Origin: Bugula neritina
Lineage: Eukaryota > Bryozoa > Gymnolaemata > Cheilostomatida > Bugulidae
Length of the DNA stretch: 64,000 nucleotides
Direction: 5' to 3'
Assembly (NCBI GenBank): GCA_964035545.1
Contig: OZ037769.1
Location: 7,428,429 to 7,492,428 of the forward strand
Shown piece by piece: positions 53,901 through 64,000 of the stretch. Below the pieces are notes generated by a model, which saw nothing but the letters and a program-made list of their open reading frames with translations, did not search any database and was not told the DNA's origin. Numbering within the stretch: the stretch's first letter is position 1; each line of letters opens with the position of its first letter. The translations under genes and the position numbers were made by a program.

Positions 53901-56200
53901 AAGTCGACACGTCTGCTTTGTTGGCCTGTAAAGTAGATAAATGTCAAGAAATAGCCGTCGGTGGCGTGCTCAAACTCACATTTACTGCAGATACTTATTG
54001 GAAAGAACTTTGGCAAATTTTGGTCTCTTAATACAAATGTCATAATCAAACAAAATATCAACTAAAACTGTCAGATGAAGAGGCATCTAACAATCATTTC
54101 ATCATTAACATCTCAAACAAGTAAGGAAACGCTACTTTAACCACTACACTACCATAAGAGAGAGCGTGTATCAGTGTTAATGGGTAGAAACAGCTAACGA
54201 CTATTGCAAAGGGATTTAGACTCGACTTCTAATAGTAGATGTAATTTCCTACTAACATGTGAGTGGTAGAGATCGAGAGCTGTAGATCCACAGCTGTGAA
54301 TATGGCATTGCCGAAGTGCAGTGGTTAAAAGAGTGCTCTGTTCAGATGAAAGACCAGCAGCTTTGTCTAGTTCCATTTGTTCTTCAAGTCTAAATACAAC
54401 AAATATAGAATGTAGAATACAGTAAGCAAGCTTGTGGTTACTCAAGTTGCGTTTATACCTCTGCTAAAAAAAGCACCGAGTTTCAGTTAATATCATTCAT
54501 CCGCGTACCCATTTATAGTTCTGCTGAAAACCGTCGAAAATTACAGGGAAGCTACCGCAGATGTAAATGTGCAACATCGTTAGATGTACAGAATGCAGAA
54601 AAATGCAAATTTAACATAGCTTGACTCGCTGTCAAAGTTGTTAAGTACTACGTTCGTCCAAATATAAACAAGTTACTTTCTACTGTTTAGCTGTAACCTT
54701 TAGTTTATTTTGACTATTACATTAAATTCAGAAGAAGAGTTTTTGTGTGTTGCTGCACTAACTTGTAGTTTGAGTTTTATAATTTTAAAATGAGAAAATA
54801 TGGATAAACTAAAAGGAAGAAATGGATTAGGAGCTGTAACAAGAAACAGGCAAATTAAAGGAGCCTATTAAACCGCTGTCAACAAACTTCCAGTAAATAT
54901 GAGCAATAGCAAAGGTTGGAATTCAACATAATTAATATTTTATCAGTAACAACGGAATACACTGAAATTAATTTGAAATTTAATTTAACCTGGTAAAGTG
55001 CGCTCACGATTATATTTATTATATAATTTATATTAATATATTATTTAATTTTATCAGAATGAGTATTACTATTAGTATTAAATATTATTACTATTATTAT
55101 TATTATTACTTTTAGTCATAATGTCACAGTGCTATTTATAATTGTAAATGTTACAATTTTGTTAGATTAAGTAGTAGATTAGATTAGTAGATTAAGTCAG
55201 TCTGAAAGGGGGTGTGTCGGTTAATAACGTAAACGTTTGCAAAGATAGAATATGCCGCAGGCAATCAACATCATTGGTCAATTTGTCCGATTACGTAATT
55301 GTACTACAAAAAATTGACGATTGGCTTTTACAATGCAATGCAACTTGGTGAAATTTTAACTCGGCCAAACTGAAATTCTGACTGAAAACCGTGAAGGTAT
55401 AAACACAACTTCAGCATAGTGAATAAATCTTGTAAACAGTTGTTAGAGAACCTACAAAACAAGCTTTGGTTGAAATGCAAATGTATAAGTTGCTTAAAAT
55501 AGCATTACTTGTATGATAAGAGCGTTGCTGAAAAGCAAATCTCATGTAGCCAATACCTTGCCAATATTTTAACAGTGCTGGGTACATCTTCTCTAGACAT
55601 CAGCTGCATATAAGAGAAACACTCCTGCTTAAACAACTCCATATTAGAGTTCAGCTTCTCAAGAAATCTTGTTTTGAATTCCTCCTCATTCTGCCCCAAT
55701 CTATATACAGAAAGGAGACGATCAAGTTTACATCAACTGGTCAACTGTGGCTCAACAGATGGGATGACTCCAACATAGCAAACAATTAAGAAATTTCTGT
55801 AGAATAAGTATTGTTAAAAAAAACCTGAATAAAAATTCAATTTTCCCTACCGCCTTCTGGTAGCTTGGATTTGTTGCTTTAACTTATTTAAACCAAGGCT
55901 GCTGTGTGTCAGAAGAAACCTTTTACCTGCAGCAAAAAACACCATTTTATGAAGTGAGAAAAATTAGGATGCTTTGTTAAATTAATTTCAATACTAATAA
56001 AATTAATATACTTTCATAAAAATCAAGTTCTTTGATTAGCTTAGAAGCTTTAAAACCATCACAGAAACTGTCTGAAAAGTTACATTTAACAAAACAACAA
56101 ACCACCCACCATTAAACATTGGAATTGAATTTAAGCAACTAAGCAAGCATTTTGAAGGTGTCCGGTAAAGAATTCCCGAGAGACTTCTGGTGCAGTTCAT
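50903..56200 (-). CDS. PTCD2: PTCD2-like mitochondrial pentatricopeptide repeat protein
   Basis: Ten minus-strand exons: 56110-56200 (ATG), 55851-55926, 55509-55700, 54257-54389, 53728-53925, 52776-52901, 52544-52624, 52236-52355, 51672-51830 and 50903-51109 (stop TGA). All phases match, giving 460 residues against about 390 in human. PTCD2 acts in mitochondrial RNA maturation, notably of cytochrome b transcripts. The first 30 residues contain Arg and Lys but no acidic residue (MNCTRSLSGILYRTPSK...), a good mitochondrial presequence. GKRFLLT matches the family's GAKRYLLT just after it. The helical PPR-type repeats follow (ENQEYESCATLAKQLL, SGHVKKSLNILSSL), in the same order and spacing as the human protein. 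The exon 4 donor, CAT|GTTAGT, was chosen because it alone gives phase 0 and the family's spacing. The acidic tail (MEDEDHLDDYDDAML) and Ser-rich C-terminus lengthen the protein. Confidence 0.78.
51965..52171. mobile_element. MITE-like element, copy 2, with terminal inverted repeats
   Basis: The ends cagtgctccctccatatctta and gtgagatacggagagagcactg are about 20-base imperfect inverted repeats. TATA flanks both sides, consistent with a TA or TATA target duplication. The element lies in the intron between the FKRILNVG and ILAFLDSGH exons of the PTCD2-like gene. Its body matches 19577-19757 in the RASSF intron. It is non-coding, so it must depend on another element's transposase. Confidence 0.85.
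53196..53632. mobile_element. hAT-type MITE with 8-bp target duplication
   Basis: A 437-base element in a PTCD2 intron. The left end CAGGGTTGGGGCAATTG and the right end, read inward as CATGGTTGAGGTCAATT, form a terminal inverted repeat. Identical 8-base flanks, ctagcagc, lie at 53188-53195 and 53633-53640. An 8-base duplication is the hallmark of hAT transposons. The body near both ends is made of taattgtaattg-type motifs, with no coding capacity. Confidence 0.9.
54390..55508 (-). other. PTCD2 intron 3
   Basis: 1.1-kb AT-rich intron. It contains a short ATT/TTA triplet run at about 55055-55115. No exon was seen. Confidence 0.6.
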
Positions 56201-57752
56201 GACTTCTATAAATATCAAACCAGAAACCTATCCCTGTAAATGCACAATCAATTAATGGTAAACATTAGAGCTTTTGGCACACCTTTATATTACATTACTT
56301 AGACTTTAGACCAAAAGCCAACAGTGATTGTCTAAACACATGCACTACTAGTGTTACTGTTTATGGGCAAAGCTTGGTAACACAAGTTTATAAATAAGAA
56401 TTAGAGTAACTGGTCTATTAACATTAAGACAGCAGCAAAACTTCATTGATATTGCTTAAAAATTTTGTAAACAAATATTATTAGCGTGCCACTGTTTGTG
56501 TTTAAAATAGATCAGTAGATTGATAATAATTTTGGGCAAGATACATAATAGCAAAAACAAAAGTATAAAACAAACTTGTGCTATATTCAATTTAAAATTC
56601 AATACTGACTCAAAGAGCTATAGTGATAGATGGTAACTACAATGATAATAATATTTAAGGGTTTCTAAACTCAAGTGCTATGTGTTTCTTTTAAATTAAA
56701 ATAAATGCAGAAAACAGAAGCAGCACTTATAGGCTTACTGTAACTCTTTCGTCTATGACTTACAAGTTAGATTTTGTCTTAATGAAAGTAGAAAAGCTTT
56801 ATAACTAGCAATGTCACAACGAGTATGAGTAAAAGTATAATTATGAATATAACTGTAACTAATACTAATAGTAATAGTAATACTATGAGTTATAATATTA
56901 ATTTAGTCCAACTCTATAACTATAAGTACAAGTATAAGTAACTAGCACCAACAGAAACACACTAAGACTTACACTTACAGCAACAGACATGCTCAAAAGT
57001 AAAACCAAAATAAAGTGTCAAGCGTGTCACTGTCTGAAATCAAAATTGAGTTCAACCTTTAGTTTTGATTCCCAATATGAATATATAACACAATGATTGA
57101 GCGAGTCACTCATTCACTAATTACAATCAATCACTTAATCATAATATTAATTATCATAATGATAATGAATACTCGCAATCACATGATGATGATCATGATG
57201 ATGATGATGATGGATGATTGAAAATGAATTAGAATAACTATAAGTATAAGTATTCGAATTCAATAGTATTATTAATACAATATGAATATCAATATGAAAA
57301 TAATTATAATGAAATTAAATGTCAATACTCAAATACTATTAATATTAGTCCTGGAAATACTCATAGACATACTCAATTTCATACTAAACCCCTTAAGGCT
57401 TAAGCTCATAATCATTTATATAAATTTAAAATCATAAGTTTTCCAGATTATCATTATAATAATCATTATATTAACAATCATTAGTAGCAACCAGCATGGG
57501 ACTGGGCATTAAAAGCTCGCTAGGAGAGAGTAGCTCAAAATAGTAAAGACGCCTGCTTGTGAGCTTATCTACAATATGTATAAAAAAATATTACCTACAG
57601 TTTATTGTTTTCAATTACAAAATTGAAAACCTAGCTTGTAATTCGAAGAGTATTGTAGTTTATGGTTATTTGTGATATTCCCGTCATATTGCTTTACAAA
57701 ATACCCTAAGAACCTAAACTATCGTCTAAGACGCATGAAATATGATTTATTC

Positions 57753-57923
57753 TATAAGCAGCTTTGAGTTGGGGGTGATTAAGTGTAATAGTTTGAGGTT
57801 CTCAAATTTAGAGTTAGGTCCTCAAACTTTTAACCACTGAGCTGGAATATTATTGAGTTCGATGCTTTTAACTTGGAGCCCAAACTGCTGCACTCATTCA
57901 CCCCCAACTTAGAGCTGCTTATA
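57753..57923. mobile_element. 171-bp MITE-like element
   Basis: The two ends, tataagcagctttgagttgg and, read inward from the right, tataagcagctctaagttgg, form a roughly 30-base inverted repeat that continues through GGGGTGA. The 110-base interior is unique. The element has no open frame. TA occurs at both termini, so a TA target duplication is possible. Confidence 0.8.
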
Positions 57924-58134
57924 AAACAATTCATGAACAGTATTTCATTGCGTTTGAGTTGAAATCCTTTCCACTAATAGTAATACTAATACTAATACTG
58001 CATCAGCATACTGATAATGATAGTGATTCTAAGCGAACAAATCTAAAATTTACTAAAATATAGTTGTAATCATAAAGTAAAGTTTTCTATTTAAAATGAC
58101 CATGTACTTGTAGTACAATTTAAGAGACAGTTGG

Positions 58135-58375
58135 AATCAGTAGACAGTACCACAGCACAGTGAGTGTGACAGTGACTGTGAGTGTGACAGTGACACTGAC
58201 AATCACTCTCACACTGACGGTTTGAGTTACTGTGACTGTCAGTCGATGTAGTCACACTCAATTGCGAGTAAGTGGCTGTAGACGACAATGACAGTAAACC
58301 ACACTTACTGTCAATGACAAGATGTGACAAGTCTAGGGCGAGAGGAAGCCACTGTGAGTGTGACTGTAGCTGTTA
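58135..58375. repeat. GTGACTGTGAGTGTGACAG degenerate repeat
   Basis: About 240 bases of shuffled gtgac, tgtgag and cacac motifs on both strands. The minus-strand frame at 58091-58330 (Ser/His/Cys-rich) is a shadow of it. Confidence 0.8.
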
Positions 58376-59991
58376 TGTAACACCAACAGTAACACTAGTG
58401 TAACTATGAGTAAAAGTAACTGTAAGACTAAGAGTACTAAGTAGTAAATGAGTTACAGTAGACACGGTAACCCTGACTGTGCAAAAACTTTGGCCATTTA
58501 TTGCAAAGAGGCTTGCAGTTACTCTTAGAGTTAGTAACATGATTCCTAATCATAGGCTTATGCAGTTATAACTGCTCGAGCTTTAGGTTGAAATCTGGGA
58601 GCTAAGATTAAGAAAAACTTTGGCAGTCCAGTTTCAATTGTATTTCCAAAAAATATTATATTTAGTTTTATGTTTAGTGTTGTTATAATCATTGTATAAA
58701 ATTAAAATATAGAATAATTATATATTCATAAAACTTAAAGTTAATTATGATAAATAATTATTAGGACAATTTCATAGTTATTAATAATTATCTGCTTAGC
58801 CTCGAACTAACATCATGATAAGCTCGATCTGAATCTGGCTTATGTTTAAACCCACTGCTTCATTAGACGTGGCTATATTTTACTGCTGCAGCTGCTACGT
58901 CTACTGCTAATACTAATAGTACTGGCACTGCTACAATACCAGTGTACTGTTTCCTTACATTTACTGTTGTCACTAAGGAACAGCGGTGAATCCATATGGT
59001 TCACAATTACAGTACGAGTATGACTATCAGTAATGATTGTCATACTAATAGTAGTTGATCATCACTATTATTATTAGTGATAAGTTAAACTATCTCATTT
59101 TTAATTGAGCAGTCATCTTATAAAAATAGTTAGATTGCAACTGATTTTACAGAAATGATTAAGTAAAAATGACAATGCAGTTATGCACAGTCAAAGTGAT
59201 GTGCATAGTGATATCCATACTTCTATTGCAACTAAATTTAGGCTAATCTAATGATAGGCTTGTTTTTATAAGCTTTTTATATTCCTTCTGCGCAATTTAT
59301 TCTGCAATAGGAAAGCTACTTGTTAAATAAGAGAGGTTGTCACATCAGGTTGTCAGAGAACTAGTCTTCAGTGATATGTGCCTACTTAAACTAAACACTT
59401 TGACTTGGCTACTGAGGCCGTGATGTTGGACATTATTCATCGTGCCGACCATGATAACTAATAACATTAGTTTTCTTGTAGTAATTCACTAATAACTGTC
59501 TGAGAGCACTTTCGACTCATTAAATTAAATTATTTAGATTTTAGACCAACTCTGATGACTATAGGCCTATGTATTATGTAATGGTGACATCAAAAAACAA
59601 TTATTTAGATTTTAAAATACAATAAATGCATTTTACCACCTCAGATTTTACTACACTAGGCAGTTTATTTCCAAAAAATCAAATGTTTTTAATATTGCAA
59701 TAATTTACCAATCTTAATGGTGAATTTAATAGTAAACTAATGTTATAGCTTTATTGACATATTACTGTGTAACACACAAACCGCAGCACTGCGGTGACAA
59801 CTTGAGAAAAACAACACTATACATTCGATAGGCAATCTAAATGTAAAACTATTAATAGTTAATCATTTACTCAATGAGTTGACATTGCGTATACATGTAG
59901 ATTGTGACCTTTGCTTACCAATACCTAATAGACAAACATAATTTATTTTTGACTAAGAAATATCTGATATGTTACAGCAATCTCTTCAAGC

Positions 59992-62900
59992 ATGAAGAAG
60001 CACGTAGGAATGGAAAAGTCGGTAAAAGCAGTTTCACTCGGCAAAGATTTGGAAACTGCTTTAAGTTCACTAACACAGCTGCACGAATCAAGTAATGTCT
60101 CAGCCAGTAGGCTATTTTAAAGCATCGTTATATATTTATCATAATTTAATTTTATTTTTATACATATCAAAAACGGAAAAAGTGGACTAGAGGTAATTTT
60201 AGCCAAGTTCCCATTTGCTGAGGGTATACAGGAAGTTGCAGTGTTACACTGCGAGTTTACCAATCCAAATTCATTCTTTCAAATCCTGTCTAGATTCATA
60301 ATATTACTTCCATTACTTTACTTTTATTTCAAACTTGTAGCATGTGGAAATGAAAATCAAAGTGTTAATAATTCAGGTTTTACACGAAATACTTGGGTCA
60401 TTGCATAGCTTTAAAGTATTTCTCCTAAATTAAATACAGTATAGTGTATCACAGAATACTCATTAGGAGTAGATTTATATTTATGTTAATTGATTAGCCC
60501 ATTTAACCTAAAAATGTAGGTTTTTACAGTTGCTAACTGTGTCAGTGTAACTTATTTACTGCGAATGTAACCTTCTACACACGGGGTGTACTGTAGTATT
60601 TATATAATCTGTGAATTTTGATACTGTGAAAGCAATGTTGTCTGTTCTATTTATTACCTTTGCAAACTAATTCTGTGTCATATTCCAGAAGTTGCAAGTG
60701 ACTACATCTCAGAGTTTCTGGGGTCAAGGTCATTTATTGACCAAATCAAAGCCTTGAAAAAGGTAGGTTATTTTTAGTTTTTAATTACTGTATTTGTAAG
60801 GTGTGAGTCTACTTAGTACCCAAAATGCATTTAAAGGAGCATTTCTACAGTTGGAAATTGCAAGTTAAATATATCACAAGCTGAACCATGTCTTGGAGTT
60901 CAAAGAAAGTATTGTGCAAAGGACTAATTAGGATCAAAAATATTTTTAAAGTTCTGGAATTATTTAGGCTCACCTTTCACCGCCATGTCCTGATCAGGTG
61001 GTGGGAAGTTCTGAAATTATGTGAATCATAAGATTTTTTCTTGGTTGCTGATACCGGGTCACTGAATGCATATTTCTAGTTATATAAAGAGAAAGCTGTG
61101 CTGATTTGATTGCAGATTGGAGAAACCATAAAAGGCGTAACAGATAGTACCCAGCATGATGCTGCTATAGCTGTTAGATTTCTTATCACACTCTACTTAG
61201 CACCATCTCTGTACAAGTCAGCTCTTCATAAAGCAATCTCCAGGTAGTATGAATATAATAGCAACAGTGAATGAGAGCATGGTGTTCTATGAACAATTTT
61301 TGAAAAGATGTATGACCGAGCTTTTCAAATTTTAGGCATAGCTTTTTTCTACAAGGTTAGTTTACTGGAGCCTACGTTCTCGTACAAACAAAATAGATAA
61401 AATAATATAGTAATACCTTTTTTAATTATTTCCGAAATGTTTTGCAGCGAAGAAGCTAAAGTTTTTTCATATCACAATCTAGTGGCATTAGCTGTTTTAA
61501 TAAGGGAAGGGAATTTGGGGTTTAGTTATATAGTTCGAACCATTAAAGGCGTGGAAATTTAATTTTAGCTTCAAGCTAACAGGAAATTATGTCCAGACTT
61601 TTTTCTGGTTAAATATATATTCGAAAATTGATAGGTTTTGCCATGAAATTAGTACATAGGTATGTATGAGCAGTTATATAGTCTATGAAACCATCAAGAG
61701 TGACGCAGGTTGTTAGCATTTATAACTTGTAGAATTTAGGTGAGGCTTTCATTCTGATAGTGAAGTGACTCTGCACAGAACTACACTTCAATTTTTATTG
61801 TTCAATTTTCCTGTTGACCATGTTATTAAAATTAGGTTAGTGGGTATACAAATCTGACTGTGCCTTGACCACTAAAGAGTGACTAGTTACGGTAAAGAGT
61901 AACTGGTTACTATTAGGAGTGACTGGTTACTATTAGGAGTGACTAGTTACTGTTAATAGTGACCAAGTTCACAAACATTTGCTATGTGTTAAATCTCTTT
62001 GTCTTTAGATCTAAAGAAATCTGTTTAAAGTATCACATCCTGCAGTGAACTCAGCTCTTTCATTTTATGAATTCTTGTGTGCCCCAAGGAAACTGCAGAT
62101 TTTCAAGGATTTTACTCATTAAAGTAGTTTTAGCTCTTGCATATGTGTATATTTGGTGTTTGGTGAATTGTATCCAATATTTTCAACAGTTTAATGCCAG
62201 CGTGTGATGACGTATATGTATACAATGTTTTCAACAGTTTAATGCCAGTGTGTGATGAAGTATATGTATACAATGTTTTCAACAGTTTAATGCCAGTGTG
62301 TGATGAAGTATCTGAGAAGTTGTCTTCTTTTGGTATCCCTACTGAGCAATTGATAGTTGAGCACGTCCAGCAGCTGACCAGTACTAAGGTATGTATGCAA
62401 CTAACATTTTTCAGAGTACATATCTAAGGTCAGGTGAAGAAACTGAAAGCATCTACATCAGTTAAAAATCTTTATTTTCAGGCATTCAACACCTAACAAA
62501 TATCTGCATTGGTTTCAGAATGTTATAGTTTCTCTCTTATGTTTGACTTTTGCTAAGATTATTATCATTATTCACATTCATTAGATTTAATTCAATGAAT
62601 TCCCATTTTTGGCAATTAGTGTATATTATGGTTATTTTAGTCCTTCTACAGCATCTACTATATCAATTATAGCAATTATACTATTATACTACTAGTATAC
62701 TGGTCCTTATTCAATATCTGATATGTTGTTTATACTATGTATGTTTCAGGATCTCATCACCTGTATCAGATGTCTTATAGAAAGTCCCCCATCAAGCTGC
62801 AGATACAAAGCTATTTATCACAATCTATCCAAGTTCATAGTATCAGTTGCTGATCACCTTGACAATGTCCTATCTGACGTTAGAAGTGCCAGGTGAGTAG

Positions 62901-64000
62901 TTTAATTAGCCAAATTCTACATTGGGGAGATAATCCTGTTTCTTGGTTGTTACTTGTTTTTTACTATGATGAAAGTTATGTGTTGAAAGGTCTTGCATCA
63001 TCCGAAATTATCTTTTAAATACAACACCTATTTATTAGCACATTAGAGTAAAATATACTGAAATTATATGTTTAAACATCTGCAGTTTTTTACATCTATT
63101 TGGACTATTTTACCTCTTTGACCACGATCTCTACTGCAACGCTGAATGGTACCATACACATGTATATGTTGATCTCTACATTCATATGTTGTAGGACTGA
63201 GAAAGTCAACAGCACTGCACACAGTGCGAGCATATCAGTTGGTCATCTCACGTGTCAGACTATGTTTAGACTTATCTCCCTTTCCTCTGTAGCTGTAGCC
63301 AGAGGTATTCAACAGTGCCTGCTCTCTAGTCTGCAGTGTCTTCAGCAAACTCTTCACTTAGGTTAGCTGGTTACTTCAAATCTATCATCATTCTAATAGT
63401 TTTAAGTTGTCAACTGCTGATTGGATGAATGGCTGCTGTCTTAAGTCGAACGACTCAATAGTCAGTATGTTAGTGGCTTTCCCAACATCAGACTTATTCT
63501 TTTTGTCTTATTTGATTTAGATTCCATACTTCTATACTATATGTTTTATACATTTCTGGACACCTCAGCCAAGCTTGTCTCTTCTAGTGCATATTCATGT
63601 AAATAAACAACTTGAAGTTTCCAACATTCACCTTCACATAATGTAATTCTCCTTGAACTCTTGTGATGGTATCAGTCTGGCATGCACAGGAGTTGGCAAA
63701 AACAGTTGAATATATCAATACTTGAAGTTTAAAGTTTGAAAAGTTGTAATAATATAATTGATAGTTTCTTCATCATAGGTAGCTAGCTGACTTTGTTATA
63801 TGCAACTGATGATTTTTCCTGTAGAAGAAGGCAGCATGGACTTGCTCATATCTGTTGGTCTGTGCATATCTCAGATACTATATATTCAAAGTATAAGCCA
63901 TCAGGTGAACCAGGGATCTTATTACACATCAGAGGTGAGTATATGCTATATCCGGATTAGCATGTTGGCACTCTGTAGTTTCACATTGCAGGTGCAACTG
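59992..64000 (+). CDS. THADA: THADA-like protein, N-terminal part (runs off right edge)
   Basis: Plus-strand exons: 59992-60091 (ATG), 60689-60762, 61116-61243, 62286-62388 (two further acceptors at 62190 and 62238), 62750-62892, 63195-63361, 63825-63934 and the start of an exon at 63992. All are phase-consistent, giving about 278 residues. THADA is a huge HEAT/ARM-repeat protein related to yeast Trm732, a partner in tRNA methylation; in flies it binds the SERCA calcium pump. Evidence: the start MKKHVGMEKSVKAVSLGKDLET resembles the human N-terminus in its Lys-rich opening and DLET. SFIDQIKALKK, RFLITLYLAPSLYKSALHKA, RYKAIYHNLSKF and ILYIQSISH then follow in the same order and spacing as human SQIHYIKQI, ILAGIYLSL..., YRKVTDNISS and ILFIKTMFH. 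Similarity is modest and the diagnostic central region lies outside the window, so another HEAT-repeat protein remains possible. Confidence 0.66.
61244..62189 (+). other. THADA intron 3
   Basis: Contains a 19-base minisatellite at about 61876-61962 (gagtgactggttactatta, 4-5 copies). No other feature was seen. Confidence 0.65.
62182..62325 (+). repeat. 48-bp tandem triplication spanning a splice acceptor
   Basis: Three copies of a 48-base unit, each starting ttttcaacag and continuing ttaatgccag, a tgtgatga block and a tatacaatg block; the third runs on into unique exon sequence. Each copy carries its own AG acceptor (before 62190, 62238 and 62286). 48 is a multiple of three and the copies are stop-free in frame, so all three acceptors would give in-frame proteins differing by 16-residue steps (LMPVCDEVYVYNVFNS). 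Confidence 0.93.

Larger units (their letters stand above)
56201..59991. other. Divergent spacer between PTCD2 and THADA-like genes
   Basis: 3.8 kb between two head-to-head start codons, so it holds both promoters. Visible content: TAATAG-type triplets (56850-56960), a GATGAT run (about 57184-57212), a MITE-like element (57753-57923), TAATAC triplets (57975-58000) and a GTGACTGTGAGTGTGACAG repeat (58140-58375). No coding exon was recognised. A CpG-richer promoter was not obvious. Confidence 0.5.

Noticed and set aside
62194-62427. Reading all three 48-base copies as one continuous long exon by default
   Set aside because: Each copy carries its own acceptor, so the shortest exon (from 62286) is the conservative call. 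The longer forms are reported as alternatives.
1-64000. Bacterial or viral features (operons, CRISPR, prophage, endogenous virus)
   Set aside because: Spliced animal genes fill the window. The repeats have no spacer-like regularity, and I saw no reverse transcriptase, integrase or capsid-like frames.

Overview
This is an animal nuclear genome fragment. It is AT-rich, its genes have many exons separated by introns of 0.1 to over 10 kb, and it is full of microsatellites, minisatellites, palindromes and small transposon remnants. There are no operons, ribosome binding sites, rRNAs, recognisable tRNAs or CRISPR arrays. The proteins are metazoan types (NIM1-like kinase, C1-RA-SARAH RASSF protein, PTCD2, THADA). 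With these introns and repeats a non-vertebrate animal fits best, but I cannot name the phylum.

Layout: (1) 797-2418, minus: the 5' half of a NIM1-like Ser/Thr kinase gene, with the rest beyond the left edge. (2) About 2.4-15.1 kb: a long gene-poor stretch with AT microsatellites, a perfect 103-bp palindrome, a 449-bp TAATAC-type palindrome and a tandem duplication. (3) 15.1-39.1 kb, plus: a RASSF1/RASSF5-like gene with a 5'UTR exon, nine coding exons, a C1 domain split by a 12.4-kb intron, and two further exons inside that intron that look like an alternative start. Its introns hold a very large inverted repeat and several minisatellites. (4) 40.3-49.9 kb, minus: a gene I could not identify, encoding an extreme Gln/Glu coiled coil with a 49-residue tandem repeat, tail-to-tail with RASSF. 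(5) 50.9-56.2 kb, minus: a complete ten-exon PTCD2-like mitochondrial PPR protein gene. (6) 60.0 kb to the right edge, plus: the 5' end of a THADA-like gene, head-to-head with PTCD2 across 3.8 kb.

Exon boundaries were deduced by hand from splice signals, preserved reading phase and remembered homology; every join described is phase-consistent. The genes share no pathway: the window holds Hippo/Ras signalling (RASSF), mitochondrial RNA metabolism (PTCD2), probable tRNA modification or calcium-pump binding (THADA) and an AMPK-related kinase. I see no evidence of a new multi-gene system. The most interesting items are the alternative 5' module of RASSF, a triplicated 3' splice site in THADA, the heptad-exact tandem repeat in the coiled-coil gene, and several long or perfect palindromes.
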